DNA of 64,000 nucleotides from Desmodesmus armatus (taxonomy: Eukaryota; Chlorophyta; Chlorophyceae; Sphaeropleales; Scenedesmaceae): NCBI GenBank assembly GCA_007449985.2, contig VIIQ02000077.1:310001-374000 (forward strand), read 5' to 3'. The position numbers and the translations under genes are program-made. Positions within the stretch are counted from its first letter, which is position 1. Each line of letters starts with the position of its first letter. Under the pieces are notes generated by a model that made no database searches, was not told where the DNA came from, and worked only from the letters and a program-made list of their open reading frames with translations. This document shows positions 51,938 through 64,000 of this stretch, in pieces.

Positions 51938-52418
51938 TTTAGAGAGTGCTCAGAATACTACTAAAGTCCATGCATTGGTCCTGCATTCAGGCTTGCTGCC
52001 AGGTGAGAGTGAGCGCTGTGAAAGAAAGCACATCCTGTATGGTCACTCTGTACATACATATGGGCAACGGTCACGCTGAGACACTGAGGTGGGGTTCATC
52101 ACATGAATGGGATGAGAAAATAGAACAACGCTTCAGCGTTGCGGTTCTCCGTGATGTGTGTGGTTCCGTTGCCTTGATCAACAAATTTGAACTCTGCCAG
52201 ACGTGCAACCAGCACAGCAACCAGCACAGCAACCTTCAAAGCTCAAGCTGTGTGACATATCAAGGAATGTACCTGGTCTTCAAGTGATCCGTTTGTTGTA
52301 GCTGCACACGCGCACACTGCTGGAGAGCAGCACAGCAGCAACTTCAGCCTGCACAGCAGCACAGTGCTGTGAGCACAGCTTGGCTCGATTAAGCCGTCTC
52401 TAAGTCCACAGCACAGTC
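51938..52418. promoter_or_regulatory. Divergent promoter region, OPR/RAP gene and HAUS3
   Basis: 480 bp between the two start codons. Contains ACCAGCACAGCA repeated (~52208 and ~52219) and an 11-bp inverted repeat around ACGCTTCAGCGT (52129-52141). No TATA box assigned. Confidence 0.5.
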
Positions 52419-55400
52419 ATGGCACCCAAGCATGGAGGGGGTGCCACAATCAGGGGCAAGCAGGCAGCTGTGCATGAAGGCCCTTTCCTGCAGTTCCTGC
52501 GCTCAGTTGGGTATAGGGATGAGCTGCCTCCCAGCACAGTGGCATGGCTAGACTCTGCCCCAGTCTTTCGTTTCCTGGCAAACAAGCTCAGCCACGACAA
52601 CTTTATCACACCAGAAGAGGAGCAGGAGTACAATGAAGTGATGCTGGCCCGGGGCCCAGATGCAAGCCTGTACGATGCAGTCGAGGGCTATGGGAGCGAC
52701 ATGGAGGACAGCAGCAGCATTGCCACGAGTACACGAGGCCAGAAAGAGACCGATCCGTTCCTGGCAGACATGTCTGACGAGGAGGTGGCCCGTTTGTTGG
52801 AGGTGCGTGTGTTGCTGTGCTGTTGGCCGCACCAGCCTTGATGCCAGTGCATGTTCTGATGGCTGCATGATGCGCATGTTTCTAGCCCACCACCATGGAT
52901 GAGGTACGCAGAGGTGCACGGATCTGTACACTGCTATCAAACAGCTGATAGGTAATCTGAGTTGCAAGCCCTCCGTTGGAGGTGTGCCTTGGCTGAGCCG
53001 TCAACACTCCTCAACTCAGTAATCATAACACACCATTACTAAGCAATGCTCCAGTACCCCTGACAGCACCCCAAACCGCCCTGTGCCATGCACATACCTG
53101 CCTTATGCGCCCTTACAGGAGGAGGAGGCATATGGGCAGGAGCTGGAGCAGCAGATTTCTCAGCTGCGCGGCGCATCAGGGACCTTGGAGGCCACCACCC
53201 GGCAGCAGGCAGAGTCCCAGGGCCCCATGTACTTCACCCTCACAGCACAAGCAGGTGCGCAGCAAGCTCTCGCGCCAGCGGGGAGGTGCCCTTTGGCTTG
53301 CTGCATGGCTCTAATGCTGAGGTGGACGCGCTTGGCAGGCTGGCCGGGACCTTGCAGCCTTGCTCGGGTCATGGGTCCACACGCAGGGTGGTACGAAGAT
53401 GCCAATCTGGGCCTGCCACCCCTGTCAGCTCTCAACCCACCCCCATTCCACAGTCAAGTACTGTTTTGTCGTGTCTGTTTGCCCTGAGCAGGCCACAATG
53501 CAACCCCATGACGCACTTGAACCACAACTGACGTGCCACTGTGCCCTTTCTGTGTGTGCTGTGTGTGCAGCCAACGAGCTCTCAGCCACTAAGTTGGATG
53601 CACAGCAGCTGGCAGAGGCACTCGACAACATTCTGGGCGAGCTGCAGGCAGTGTCCAGCGAGCTGTGTGCCCTGGCCAACCAGCCACACATGTGGCTGCT
53701 GTGCGCAGCAGACCACTCCAGCTACAAGGTTATGGACGACCACATCAACGAACAGCACTTGAGGTGGGGCGCACGCCACATCTCCAGCAGTAGCAGCAAC
53801 TAAAGAAGTGGAAAGTGCATCAATGGTGCTGCCTGTGTCATTCTTGGAAGTGTAGGCCTGCATTGAGGCAGCGACATAGCCGCAGTTGTATCTTGGACAA
53901 ATTGCTGCACACTGAAGGGCGTCAGCCCTGGTCTGACATGCGCTTTTTGGTGATGGTGTGCATCAATGCTGCCTTGACCACTTCACTCAACTGGCAGCGG
54001 TGTGGATTGTGTTGGAACTGGCGTGACACTGTGTATACCACTGCTGCTGCCTTTCCTGCGCTCTTGACACCTACAGGGGCGTTCATGTGTTGGACGTTGC
54101 GGATGTGGCCCTAGGCCTGCACCATCCAGAGTCGCCAGCAGCAGCAGCAGCCACCAACCCCCATGCGCTGGCAGCCGCAAAGGCAGCTGCATTGCAGCCG
54201 CAGGCCATGCCGATGCTGCCACTTGCAGGTGGCGCAGGAGGCGGGTTCAGCACACCCCGCGGAGGCAGGCAGTCACTGGCTGACGCACTCAAAGAAGCCA
54301 AGGAGAAGTGAGTCAGGCGTTGATGTACAAAGAGATCTTCACGCACTGCTGCACATGCGTCTGGCGTAACTCATCACCAGCATGTGTGTGCATATGGTCA
54401 TGTTGTGGTGGCGATAACAGGACACTGCATCCCTTCTGCGTCAGCACGACAGAAGTGCAACTTTTAGGCTGTTGCAGCTAACACACAGGTCTACAACATG
54501 CGACCCGCGCACCCTGTCACATTTTGACTTGACAAACCAATGTGCACAGCATAAGCCAGAAGCTGCCAGAGGCATGCCTATTTACGGCCATGTGCCAAAA
54601 AAAACAGCATCCATCCATACCCAACCATCACGCGCAACCACTAACTAAGAACTCTGATGATTTCACATTCCTGCAGGCGGCGTGCTGCCCACACGGAGCG
54701 CAACAACGCCCTCAGCAAGGAGATGGCGCGGCAGCAGCACGCATTCCTGCTGTCCTACCAGAGGGATGTGGCGGCGGGCCTCAAGGAGCAAGGTAGGCAC
54801 CTCTGCACGCATCGCCAGGCGGCGGCCGGCATTGGCTTAGCACACCTGTCTTTCCTGCAGGGCGACAGTATGCTGTTGCTACGTTGATGGCATGCATGCT
54901 GACCCCCCATTGGCAGTGTATCGGGGCGTGCATGGTTGCATTGCAGGCGTCGTCCGTGAGATGCAGCATAATCTGGCCCTAATTGAGTCTGCGCACTTCC
55001 GCCTCACCTGGTGGAGTGTTCAGGTGTGAAGCAACCTGAGTTTGAACACCACCCCTTCAGATCAACCCCACCCCAGAAGCTAGCCACAGCCTGGGGCTTT
55101 CCTAACCAGCCCCAGCTCATATGATTCACATTATTCAAAAGACGGGCTTGCCTGTTCTTGTTGCTTGGATGCTCCTGCAGGCCTGAAGGCCCAGCTTTCA
55201 GCAGCGCAGCAGGTGCGCGCGCACAGCGGCGAGTTTGCGACGCTGCTGGGCCGGGGGGCATCGGCGGTGCAGGAGCTGCAGCAGCAGGTGCAGGAGACTG
55301 ACACGGCAATCCTGCTGCTCAAGCAGCGCAGCCTGAAGCCGCTGATGCAGGAGGTGGCGGAGCTGAATGATGGCCACATCGTGGTGGTGAGCGATGATGG

Positions 55401-56740
55401 ATTGCGTCGTGTGCATGTGCTGGCGCCACCCATCCCATCCTGCGCAGATGCTCGCGTGCAGCTATAAGGCGTGCTGCCGGAAACATCTGCGCGCACACAT
55501 GTGCAGCATACTGCCGACACCTCCACAATGGTGTGTCACACTCTTTGTCATTTTGAGTGTGAACTTACTGCATGCTGTGGCTGTCAACATGTGCACTGCA
55601 CGCACTGTTTGCTGTGCTGAACCGTACTGTATTGACACTTACCCTGTGCTGTACCGTGCGGTACCTTTAATAGGGTGATTACGACCGGCACCTTGCCAAG
55701 GTCAACTACGCCATGGACCGCAAGCGCGCTATGCTGGAGAGCCTGATGGGACGAGCCAGCCTGCACCTCCTGCTGCTGCTGCTCTGTGTGGAGGAGATGC
55801 GGCGGCTGTCTGATCTCAGTGAGCAGCTGGGGGAAGCGGCTGGGCTCATGGAGGGGCATGTGACTGTGACAGAGGCACGGCTGCAGAGGTGAGTGCAGGG
55901 TGTGTGTTGGGAACTTGTTGAGCCAAAATTGCTCTGGGAGGTGGCGGCATGCGGTGATTTCCTATTGCGCAAGGGCGGGTGCAGGGCGCGGCTGGGCTCA
56001 TGGAGGAGTGGGTGGGGTGGGTGGCTGCGACAGAGGCACAGCTGCAGAGGTGAGTGCAGGGTGTGTGTTGGGGAACTAGTCAAGCCAAGCTTGCTCTGGG
56101 GGTTGGAGGCATGCGGTGGTTTCCTGTTGCGCAAGGGCAGCTGGGGTATGTGGCTGGGCTCATGGAGGGGCAGGTGGCTGTGACAGAGGCACGCCTGCAG
56201 AGGTGAGTGCAGGGTGGGTGTTGGGAAAGAAGGTTGCTGGGGGATATGTGGCGGCTGACTGTGTTGCAAGGGCAGCTGCATGGGCCTGTTGTGCTTGGGT
56301 TGAGCTCAAGGGGAGGGCGCTGCTGCTGCGATTAAGGTGGGTGGCCAAACAGTGACAGGCATAAAACCAATGGTTGGGAGCTTGCATGCATGTGGTGCTA
56401 CGAGCTCTGCAGAGAGCTTACTGTAAATTCATCCCATGTGATGCTCCCAAAGCATCAGCCTGAGACTGTGGGCCGATACTGACTGCATGGGAAATATAGG
56501 GAGGATGGTGTGTTGTGGGCCGCAACTGCAGGAGCATGGTGTGCTCACGCCGGCCGTGCGTTTGGCATACAGGATATATGTGTAAAATGCTAGACACAGT
56601 GTGCTGTCTGCTGCTCATGCAGGTGTGGTGCTGCCCTGGAGGCTTTGGAGAGGGCTCAGGGACTCAGCAATGTGCAGGCTGGCGACAGCTATCTGTGTGC
56701 ACTCATGGCAGCTGCTGATGGCAGCCTAATGCTGCCCGGC

Positions 56741-56772
<32 letters not shown>

Positions 56773-57722
56773 ACCTGTTGCTGCAGCAGGGGCGTGCAGG
56801 GAGCCACACACCCCACGGGATGGCACGCTGACACACAGCAGGTGGGTGGAGTGGAGTGGAGTGGAATGATCTGTCGTTCCTTTCAGTTCCTCACAAAGTG
56901 CATGTGACGGGGTCTGTGGTGGTTGGGGGTGGTTGCCAGCCTATGGGCCACACTGGCGTTTGTGGTGCCCGTCACCTGAGCACCTGAGCAGCCCTTGAAT
57001 TGCCTCGCAGTGCTGGGACGTAACTCTGTCCCTAAATCTGTACCGTAGTGTCTTGAACACTCACGCCGCCGCTGTTTTGTTTTGCGCAGGTTGGCTATGG
57101 GCAGCGCACTCACGCCCTCGTTCGCCCCGACCTCCCGCCTTTTGGAGCAGCTGCAGCACCTGTCAGACAGCCTTGACAGCAGCGGCCAGCAGCTGCACAA
57201 GCTCCTGGACCTGTTGCCAGCACAGCTTGACCAGCACAAGGCCTCAGCATGCCGCCTGCACCGCACCGCCTTCCCTCCCGGCCAGCCTCTGCACAACGTG
57301 GCAGCGTTGCCTACCGCAGGAGCTGGCAGCGGCAGCAGCGTGGCCGGCAGCGTCCGCACCACACTTGGGGATCCCTCGCGGGCGGCAGCACGCGGGTTGG
57401 GTCGGGTACAGCTACAGCCAGCGCGCGCAGCGAGGGCAGCTTGTCTGGGCTGGTGCAGCACCCTCAGCTGCTGTTGACACTGCCTGAGGTGGCGGAGGCC
57501 ACTGCTGCAATTGACGGATGCCTAAAGGAGCTGATGGCGGAGTGCAACCGCGCCATCTTGAAGCAGAACGATGCGGTGAAGAGGGGGCGCAACAGGGAGA
57601 AGGCGCTGGAGCGGGAGGTGATGGCAAAGTTCTTCGTGAGGCCGGATGAGCTGGCACAGGATGTGGATGCTGTGCGGGCAGTGGTGCAGCGGCTGGCGCT
57701 CGACCAGGCGCTGGGGCTGTAG
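52419..57722 (+). CDS. HAUS3: HAUS augmin-like complex subunit 3
   Basis: Exons: 52419-52802, 53119-53254, 53571-53763, 54077-54307, 54677-54792, 55181-55386, 55674-55888, 56623-56841, 57090-57722. Phases close up to the last exon, giving ~775 residues. HAUS3 hallmarks: an N-terminal domain FLQFLRSVGYRDELPPSTVAW then FLANKLSHDNFITPEEE, long coiled-coil text, the diagnostic GDYDRHLAKVNYAMDRKRAM, and the C-terminal ALEREVMAKFFVRPDEL. Augmin binds existing microtubules and recruits gamma-tubulin for branching nucleation in spindles. The last exon needs a frame change between 57249 and 57477 (one base missing). A putative exon 54947-55021 breaks phase and was left out. Copies of the 3' end of exon 55674-55888 lie in the next intron. 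Confidence 0.85.
55988..56226 (+). repeat. Two decoy copies of the 3' end of HAUS3 exon 55674-55888
   Basis: GGCTGGGCTCATGGAGG...ACAGAGGCAC followed by CTGCAGAG|GTGAGTGCAGGG occurs in the true exon (~55838), again at ~55988 and again at ~56152. Each copy keeps the donor and ~60 bp of intron. Steps are ~150 and ~164 bp. Confidence 0.9.
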
Positions 57723-58631
57723 GGGGTGATGTTGTGTACTTCGCATGTTTCGCTCATATAGAGACATGTGATGTGGTGTGGTGTGCCTCTCTGGTTCAAT
57801 TCTTACTGTTGTGGTTTCCTCTGCTCTGTCCTGCCATGCCCGCGATATTAGTGATTGGCTGGCATGCGCTCTTGAGCTTCATAGCTACAGGTGTGACAGT
57901 CAGTCGATTACTTGATTGCCAGGTTGTGTGTCGCCGCTGAGTGGTATGCTGCGGCCAGGGTGAAGAAGGCTGCAAATACTGACTGTTACGCAATCGCGGC
58001 GGTCAGGTCGCGTCACGGGCACACTCTAACATCCTGCAGCTTGCTGCCCCCTTTCTGCCAACCCGTCACTATTTCTTACAGGATGACGGCATGATTATGT
58101 TGCGTGGAACCACTAGGGTGAGTTCAACATGTGGATGCATTGGTGTCTGTGGGGATGCCTTGCATTGATGGAGTGTTGAAGGCGTTGTTGGCCTTGGGCA
58201 CCTGACATGTAGGGATGACTGGCTCAGCAACGATGTATCACCGAGGTTTTCCTGCCTCAGTCAGCCAGGCTGAGCGCGGACAATCCCAAAACATGCACAA
58301 ACCTTTGACCAAGACACCAACGAACTTGAGTGATTCTCGCACCCAACATTGTCAACATCGAGACAAGCCATTGCAGCAGCCACATACAGCCATTGTGCAT
58401 GGCCCATTGTCAACAGCACCAGTTGCGCTGCCACAAGTGACGACCGCTAGCGCTGGTCCAGCCTCACCATCGCCCATGCGCCTGTATCTCATAGTACAGG
58501 TGCTATGCGGGCGGCCCCCGGGTCAATATGTACACCTGCCTACTTCAGAGACCACAGCCACTGCTCCTGCAGTGTGCTGCTTGCCCCACAAAACAGCAAG
58601 CTGCTTGTCCAACAGCCATACACTCAGCCGC
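57723..58631. other. Intergenic between convergent genes
   Basis: 3' flanks of HAUS3 (+) and the PB1 gene (-). No coding, RNA or repeat feature recognised. Confidence 0.5.
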
Positions 58632-61600
58632 TCAGCACCCCGTTGTCACCAGCACTCGCTGCGCTGCCTCCACAAACGACTGCCAGCGTTGATCCGGCAT
58701 GGCCATGACCCAGTCCCCAGCTGCATCCATGTACACCACCTTGATGCGGCAGCCCTGCTGGTCCAGGCCCAGGTCAGGCAGCGCCGCCTGCAGCTGCCGC
58801 CACAGGTCAACAAACGACTTCACCTGCGCCACGAGAGCAGCCAGCAAGCAGGCACGCAAGGAAACAGCTTCAGAACAGTGGCAGCAGCGCATTGCATTGA
58901 CGACAATGGCAACACGGCCCCATCCGATGTTCAATTCGTGAGATTGCCTGCGTGTACGCGAATCATTGCGCTGCGCGCTCCAATTGGAGCGACAACCCTG
59001 CCTTGAGGTTCATCAACTACTGCAGCAGTAGCTTTGAGTGACATCGCTGACATCGCTGCCGTCTGGTGCCAAGTTACATGCGTGAGGGTGCCACACAGGC
59101 AAGCACCCGCCCCTACAGCCTGAGTGGTAGGGTCCTGCTAACCAGGAGAAGGAATGCACACTGCTGCAGGGTTTTGATAGAACATACATGTGGTTTCAAG
59201 CATGTGCATTGATCGCCTATGAACCTCACACACTCACCTGTGACAGCTGCAGGTGTGTGACGGCCCACGCACCCCCACCCGGGGGCTCCACACACACCTC
59301 CAGCACCCGGCTGCTGCTGCTGCGGCCGCCAACTGCAACCCCCGCCGCAGCACCAGCAACCCCCACGCCCACCTCCCCTGCTGCATGGCGCACCACCAGC
59401 GCACCAGGCTCCGTCTTCACCACCTGCTGCTGCTGCTGCTGGCGCTGCCGCTGCTTTGCTGGCTTCTCTGGAGCTTCGGTGTCTGTATCCATGGCATCTG
59501 CTGCAGCCAGCGCAGCAGCAGCAGCGGCGGCATTGGTACTGCCCTGCTTTGCGAGCTTGGGGGGCCTGCTGTGCGGACCGGCTTCTGCACCGTGCGGCGG
59601 TGGGGCCGGGCCGCCACCGCCCGCCGCCGCCGCTGCTGCTGCTGCTGGCTTGGCTGCTGGTCGCCCTTGGGGGGTTGCAGCATCACCAGCTGGGCGCTGC
59701 AGAAAGACGGACAAGCACATGGCAGGATAGGGCGTCACAGGACAGGACATGACATACAAAGCAGGACGGGGTACAACAAAACAGGGCCGGCCGGCCACCA
59801 CGTGACGGCATGAATCGAAGCATTGCATGCCGGTAACCGCTGTTCAGCTTGACCCCATCTCTACTGACGCACCCACACACACCACAGCTGCCGCTATGTG
59901 ACGTCTGAGTCGACACACGGCACAGCTGTGACGCCATGGGTGGCAGCCACAAAAGATACTATCAACGATAACATGGGTGCATGAGTGGGCATGAGTGGGC
60001 GCACAGCACATGTGCATCTGTGGATCCCCGCCGTGCAGCTGCAACCCCTCCCGTACCTTGACCGCACTCCCACTTGGTTGTGGTGGCTCTGGCTGGCTTT
60101 CATGCGGCTGCTCCTGCTGCCGCTGCTGCTGCTGCTGCTTTGGCTTGCCCTGCTGCTGCTGTGCTGCCTGCCCCTGCTGCTGTAAAGCCTTTCTCCGCAC
60201 AGCCTGTGGAGCTGCCTCAGCCTGCTGTTCATCCTGGCTGCCTGCTGCTGCTGTTGCTGCTACTGCCTGTGCCACAGGCGTTGCTGCAACAGCTTTCTTT
60301 TTGCTGGGTGGCGGCTGTAGCTCATCATCCGCCCCCGCTCCTGCTGCTGCTGCCGCTGACAACTTGGGGCCGGCTTTTGCTGCTGTCCCTGGCGTTTTTG
60401 CCTTGGCAGCTTCTGCGGGGGTACCACCTGCTGCTGCCGTCGCCTTGCGCTTGACCCCAGAAGCGGGGGTCTTGCTGCCGCCTTGACCCCGCTGCTGCTG
60501 CTGCTGCGCCTGCTGCTGCGGTTGCTGCTGCCTGGGCGCCTGCCCAGGCGGTTGCTTCTTGTCGCCACCAGCTGCTGCTGCTGCCGCCCCCGCTGCTGCT
60601 TTCTTGTCAGCGGCTGCCTTGCTAGCCTGCGGCTCCCTGCTGCCGGCTTCACCCTGCAAAGGCAGCACCAGCGTACAACAAGTGGTTACTATCACTGTTC
60701 AGTGGGAAGGGAGTGTTGTAAGTGGGTTACACCGCTGGGCGGTACTTTCCACACTTGATCGACGGCATAGTCACGAGCATCACTCACTTCTGTTGTTTGT
60801 ACTGCTACCAGGTACATGAAGCTTCCTGCTGCCGGGCTCGCCCTGCTCAGGCAGCCACCAGTGCTTTTGCTGCGCAATCACAAGCAGTGCTTTTGCTGGG
60901 GCGATCACTTCAACTGTGCTGTTGCATGGTTTGATGTGCGTTTGGACACCCCGTCAGGACCTAGGGTCGAGGCTGAAGGTGTGCCAGTAGCATAGCACAA
61001 CCGCACACTGGGTGCTTGGCTGCCATTACGGTGGCTTTTTTTTTGGTTTTACCAGGGGGGCGTAATCCCACTGGCTGGCCACACACAGCGCAATCAGGCG
61101 AACCCAACTGCCGGGGCCCGAGGCAAAGCCTCACCAATGAGATCACCTAACACCCCTATACCAGGAGGGGATTACAGTGTTTGACTGACCACAGCCCCGA
61201 CAGGAGGCGCCCAGCAGCGAACCTGATGGGACACCCAACTGCCCTACTACTGCACCTAGGCACATGGAGGCGGCTGCATGCGCAGGCGGCAGGCTCACAA
61301 AGGCATGGCTTGGCGAGGGCCTGGTGTCACTGCAGGCGACGCAGGGCCGCGCCCCTGCACATTAGTCAGGACGCCTGCGGCGCTGGCTGACCTGACAAGG
61401 CACATGCACAATCGCAATGAGTAGGTGACCACTACAAGGTGCCCCCAGCCTGGCATCAACCCCTTGAGCCACCCCTCGTATACCCCCCCCCCCAAAAAGA
61501 AGCCCGGGGCTCACTCACCTTGGGCGTCTGCTGGCCCCGAGCCGCATCGTCCTTTCCTCCCTGCTGTTGATCACTGCTAGTGGGACCACCACCACCGCCT

Positions 61601-63731
61601 GCTGCTGCTGCTGCTGCTGCAGCGCCTCGCCGCGCCCCACCGCTACCAGCTGCCTTGTCACCTGCAGCGCGCTGCTGCTCACCCTTGCCGCGCCCTGACA
61701 CGACATGACAAGTAACAAAAGCAGCAGCAGTGTCAGCGGCAGCAGGGGCAGCACCAAATGCATGGAAAAAAGGGTGGTGGATCAGCATCAGCGGGGTGGC
61801 AGGGAGTCTATTTGCAACTTGATAAGCTGCCACCAAACATGCATGTGCTGCCAGCAACACAAATCTAGTAAACCATGCATTGTCAGCACACGCTCGTCAG
61901 CAACCTCTGCCACATGCTTGCAATGGCTGAAAGGAGGTCAAGGGCAGCTGGCGGCTGCCGATCTCTGACCTCTGTCATGCCCCCCCCCCCTGTCTCGTTG
62001 GCTCCCTCCTGTGGCCGGTCACATTGATATCATCCAATCACTCAACCAAAGAACGGTCTGAAGATAATGCAGCTCCCCTGGAAGCCCTGCAACGGTGCTT
62101 GTGCAACCAGGGCTGGCATTGCCTGATGCGCGCTGGTTAGCCCTGACTGTGTGGCCCTTGTCTGTGGTTCATGCCCTATGAGCCTAATTTGGCGCCAGAA
62201 AGGGCGGTCAGGCTTGGCCTTGACCCAGTTTAGTAGTAGAAGTAGTATGCACTACTTGCACTCACCCTTTGTCACCCCAGCCGCTGTGCTGGGCTGTGGG
62301 CGGTGTTGGGGCCCCAGCACAATGACGCTGTCAAGTAGCAGCCCACCACCTCCTCCTGCACAAACACAGCGGCAGCAGCAGCAGGTGGATCACAACACAC
62401 GGCAGCAGCAACAGCTGCAGAAGTTGGCAAAAGCAGGGTACACAGACAACTGTGACAACCTGCGCCACACAGCAATTCCTGCCGTGCTGCTTGCATTTTA
62501 AGCTACCTGCTATCCTGCTGGATGTGTCATTGCAAGGGACCAGCACACACACATGCACCTGGGGGTGCTTAGCCAGAACCAAAAACCCTCACAGCTGCAG
62601 CACCCTGCCAATTCCCCCCACCCCCACCCCCCCACACTACCCAAGACACTGCACTTGCCTGCAGGTGCTCCACTCTTTGTCCTTCCAAGGTGTGAGGAGG
62701 CCTGAGCATGCAGGGCCCTCTCATGGCCCTGAGTGTGCTGGCTGTTGCTGGCTGCTGACAACCTGTGCTGAGCACCTGCTGCTGCATGCGGAGGGTGTGG
62801 CGGGTGTGACCCTCCTGCAGGTTGAGCAGCGTGCTGAGGCGCTGCAGGAGCTGCAGGAACAGCAGCAGCAGCAGCATTTCCCGCCTTTTCTGCTGCTACT
62901 GCTGCGCCTTTCTCCCCAGCACCTTTTGCCTCTGTGCCTTTCTCTGCTGCTGCAGGCTTTCCTGCAGTGGGTTTACTGTCAGCAGGGGCTTTGTCAGCAG
63001 CAGCGGCTGTTGGTGTCTTGTCTGCTGCAGGACCAGCAGCTAGTTTTTCTGCTGCTGTGCTGGCCCCTGCAGAGGGGAGAGCAGCGGGTAAGGCTGAGCC
63101 TGGGGCTGCAGGAGCAGTTGCTGCTGCAGGGGCATTTGAACCTGTGACAGATGGCCCTGTGGCTGCTAGTGCTGGTTGCTGCTGCTGTGGATGGGGTGTG
63201 TGGTCCTCAGCAGCAGCAGGTGCACTCTGGCCTGGAGTGCCTGCTGTGCTGGGCGGTGCTGACTGCGGGGGTGGCTGCTGTTGTTGCTGTGCAGGAGCAG
63301 CTTGCTTGCTGAGCTGATGGCCTGCTTCTTGCTGTTGTTGCTGTTGAGGAGCGGGTTTGCTGCTGGCTGCTTGAGCTGCTGGCTCCTGCTGTTGGTGTGG
63401 CTGCGCATCTGCAGGGGCCTTGCTGGCTGCTGCTGTTGCGTCACGGCTTGTCGCCTGTGTGTTCAGCAGGCAAACACATCGCCATTAGGAGCCTGGCTTT
63501 GATACCAACACCCTCAATGAAACGAGGTCAGCACAGTGTGTGAGCAAGTCAGCATTGGATGCACTATGTGTAAGTCATGAATGCTACCTGCAGACCAGCA
63601 GAGCAGCGGCCCACCTGCGTTGTGCTGTCGCCGGCATGGCTTTGCTGCAGTGATGGGTCGGACTGTGCCTGATGCTGCTGTTTTTCGGCGCCATAAGCAG
63701 CAAGGAACTTCTTCTTGAAGCGTGCTGCCAT
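58632..63731 (-). CDS. Ala/Gln-rich protein with C-terminal PB1-like domain
   Basis: Exons: 63731-63615, 63454-62776, 61694-61519, 60653-60057, 59696-59238, 58823-58632. All phases close, ~739 residues. Exon 2 (226 codons) is open but contains no Met, so a start-based ORF search misses it. Start MAARFKKKFLAAYGAEKQQ is short and basic. The body is Ala/Gln/Pro/Lys-rich low complexity with nuclear-localisation-like KRK and SKKK patches. The C-terminus reads RVLEVCVEPPGGGAWAV ... SFVDLWRQLQAAL ... IKVVYMDAAGDWVMAMPDQRWQSF, which fits the beta-grasp pattern of a PB1 domain with the acidic D-x-D/GDW turn. PB1 domains mediate hetero-oligomerisation. A transcription-related scaffold is inference. The final exon could continue beyond 58632. 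Confidence 0.65.
60722..60757. repeat. Short relative of dispersed repeat B
   Basis: GTGGGTTACACCGCTGGGCGG then TACTTTCCACACTT resembles the hairpin core of the copies at 20485 and 35877. It lies in an intron of the PB1 gene. Confidence 0.5.
61701..62775. other. Intron of the PB1 gene; nothing else recognised
   Basis: The phase-1 end of exon 63454-62776 joins the phase-1 start at 61694. No separate gene or repeat was seen in the intervening ~1.1 kb. Confidence 0.4.
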
Positions 63732-64000
63732 GTATGACGGCTCAGCAGTGCCAGCCCTAGCTTCCCAGGCTCTAGTTCAGACAACACACAAGCCAAGGTG
63801 GGACCATCAAGAAGCGGGATGCACACTGCTCAAATCACTGCAGCCGTTACAGCCATGGCTTTGCTACCAATACGTGACGTACGTAACAACCCATACTCTG
63901 TGTATTGCCACACTTGGCTTTGGGAAAGAGTCCTGAAGCAAGCAGCAGAGCAGAAGGATGTGCAGATCACACCACAACAGTAGATCGTAGCAAGGACCTG
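63732..64000. promoter_or_regulatory. Upstream region of the PB1 gene
   Basis: The window ends here. A perfect ACGTACGT-type palindrome (TGACGTACGTAA, ~63877) is the only notable motif. Confidence 0.3.

Noticed and set aside
54947..55021. Extra HAUS3 exon (REMQHNLALIESAHFRLTWW)
   Set aside because: Splicing it in breaks the phase of the next exon (immediate TGA); skipping it closes the phase.

Overview
The window looks like nuclear DNA of a chlorophycean (chlamydomonadalean, possibly Haematococcus-like) green alga. The reasons are GC-rich intron-dense genes with GT..AG introns, very frequent CTG/CAG triplets and poly-G/C runs, polyglutamine and polyalanine tracts, an OPR/RAP organelle-RNA factor, a plastid-type ABC1 kinase and a HAUS3/augmin gene. 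The species assignment is inference. Gene models were built by hand from splice sites and codon phase, so exon ends are predictions.

Layout. 1-1180: 3' end of a non-LTR retrotransposon. 1181-6284: intergenic DNA with a SINE-like insertion (3870-4045) and a 365-bp satellite (4471-5561). 6285-8102 (-): secreted Cys-rich protein. 8103-11346: a mobile-element-rich stretch with a second, 5'-truncated copy of the retrotransposon end flanked by a 13-bp target duplication, and a tRNA-Leu(CAA) whose two halves lie in reversed order (9821-9910, -). 11347-18604 (-): a multidomain gene (N-domain-like region, SKP1/BTB-like region, cytochrome b5). 19779-28219 (+): an ABC1K/UbiB-type kinase in 12 exons, with nested retro-insertions and a canonical tRNA-Leu(UAA) in its introns. 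28220-34662: no gene recognised; a second SINE copy and head-to-head telomere-like repeats. 34663-35388 (-): small secreted protein. 36633-44366 (-): an exon-modular collagen-like protein, 5' end not found. 45471-51937 (-): OPR/RAP protein. 52419-57722 (+): HAUS3. 58632-63731 (-): Ala/Gln-rich protein with a C-terminal PB1-like domain.

The genes do not form a pathway. The OPR/RAP gene and HAUS3 are divergent over about 480 bp; HAUS3 and the PB1 gene converge.

Four themes stand out. (1) A candidate circularly permuted tRNA gene. (2) A family of retro-insertions sharing a 3' hairpin with compensatory changes, several with clear target-site duplications, down to an insertion of about 22 bp. (3) Repeated partial duplication of exon ends, with their splice sites, inside introns of three different genes, including an exact 144-bp tandem array. 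(4) A collagen-like gene built of symmetric phase-1 exons that carries the Gly-Pro-Thr repeat and the SA-[YF]-[ED]-x-W spacer style usually seen in bacterial and phage proteins.
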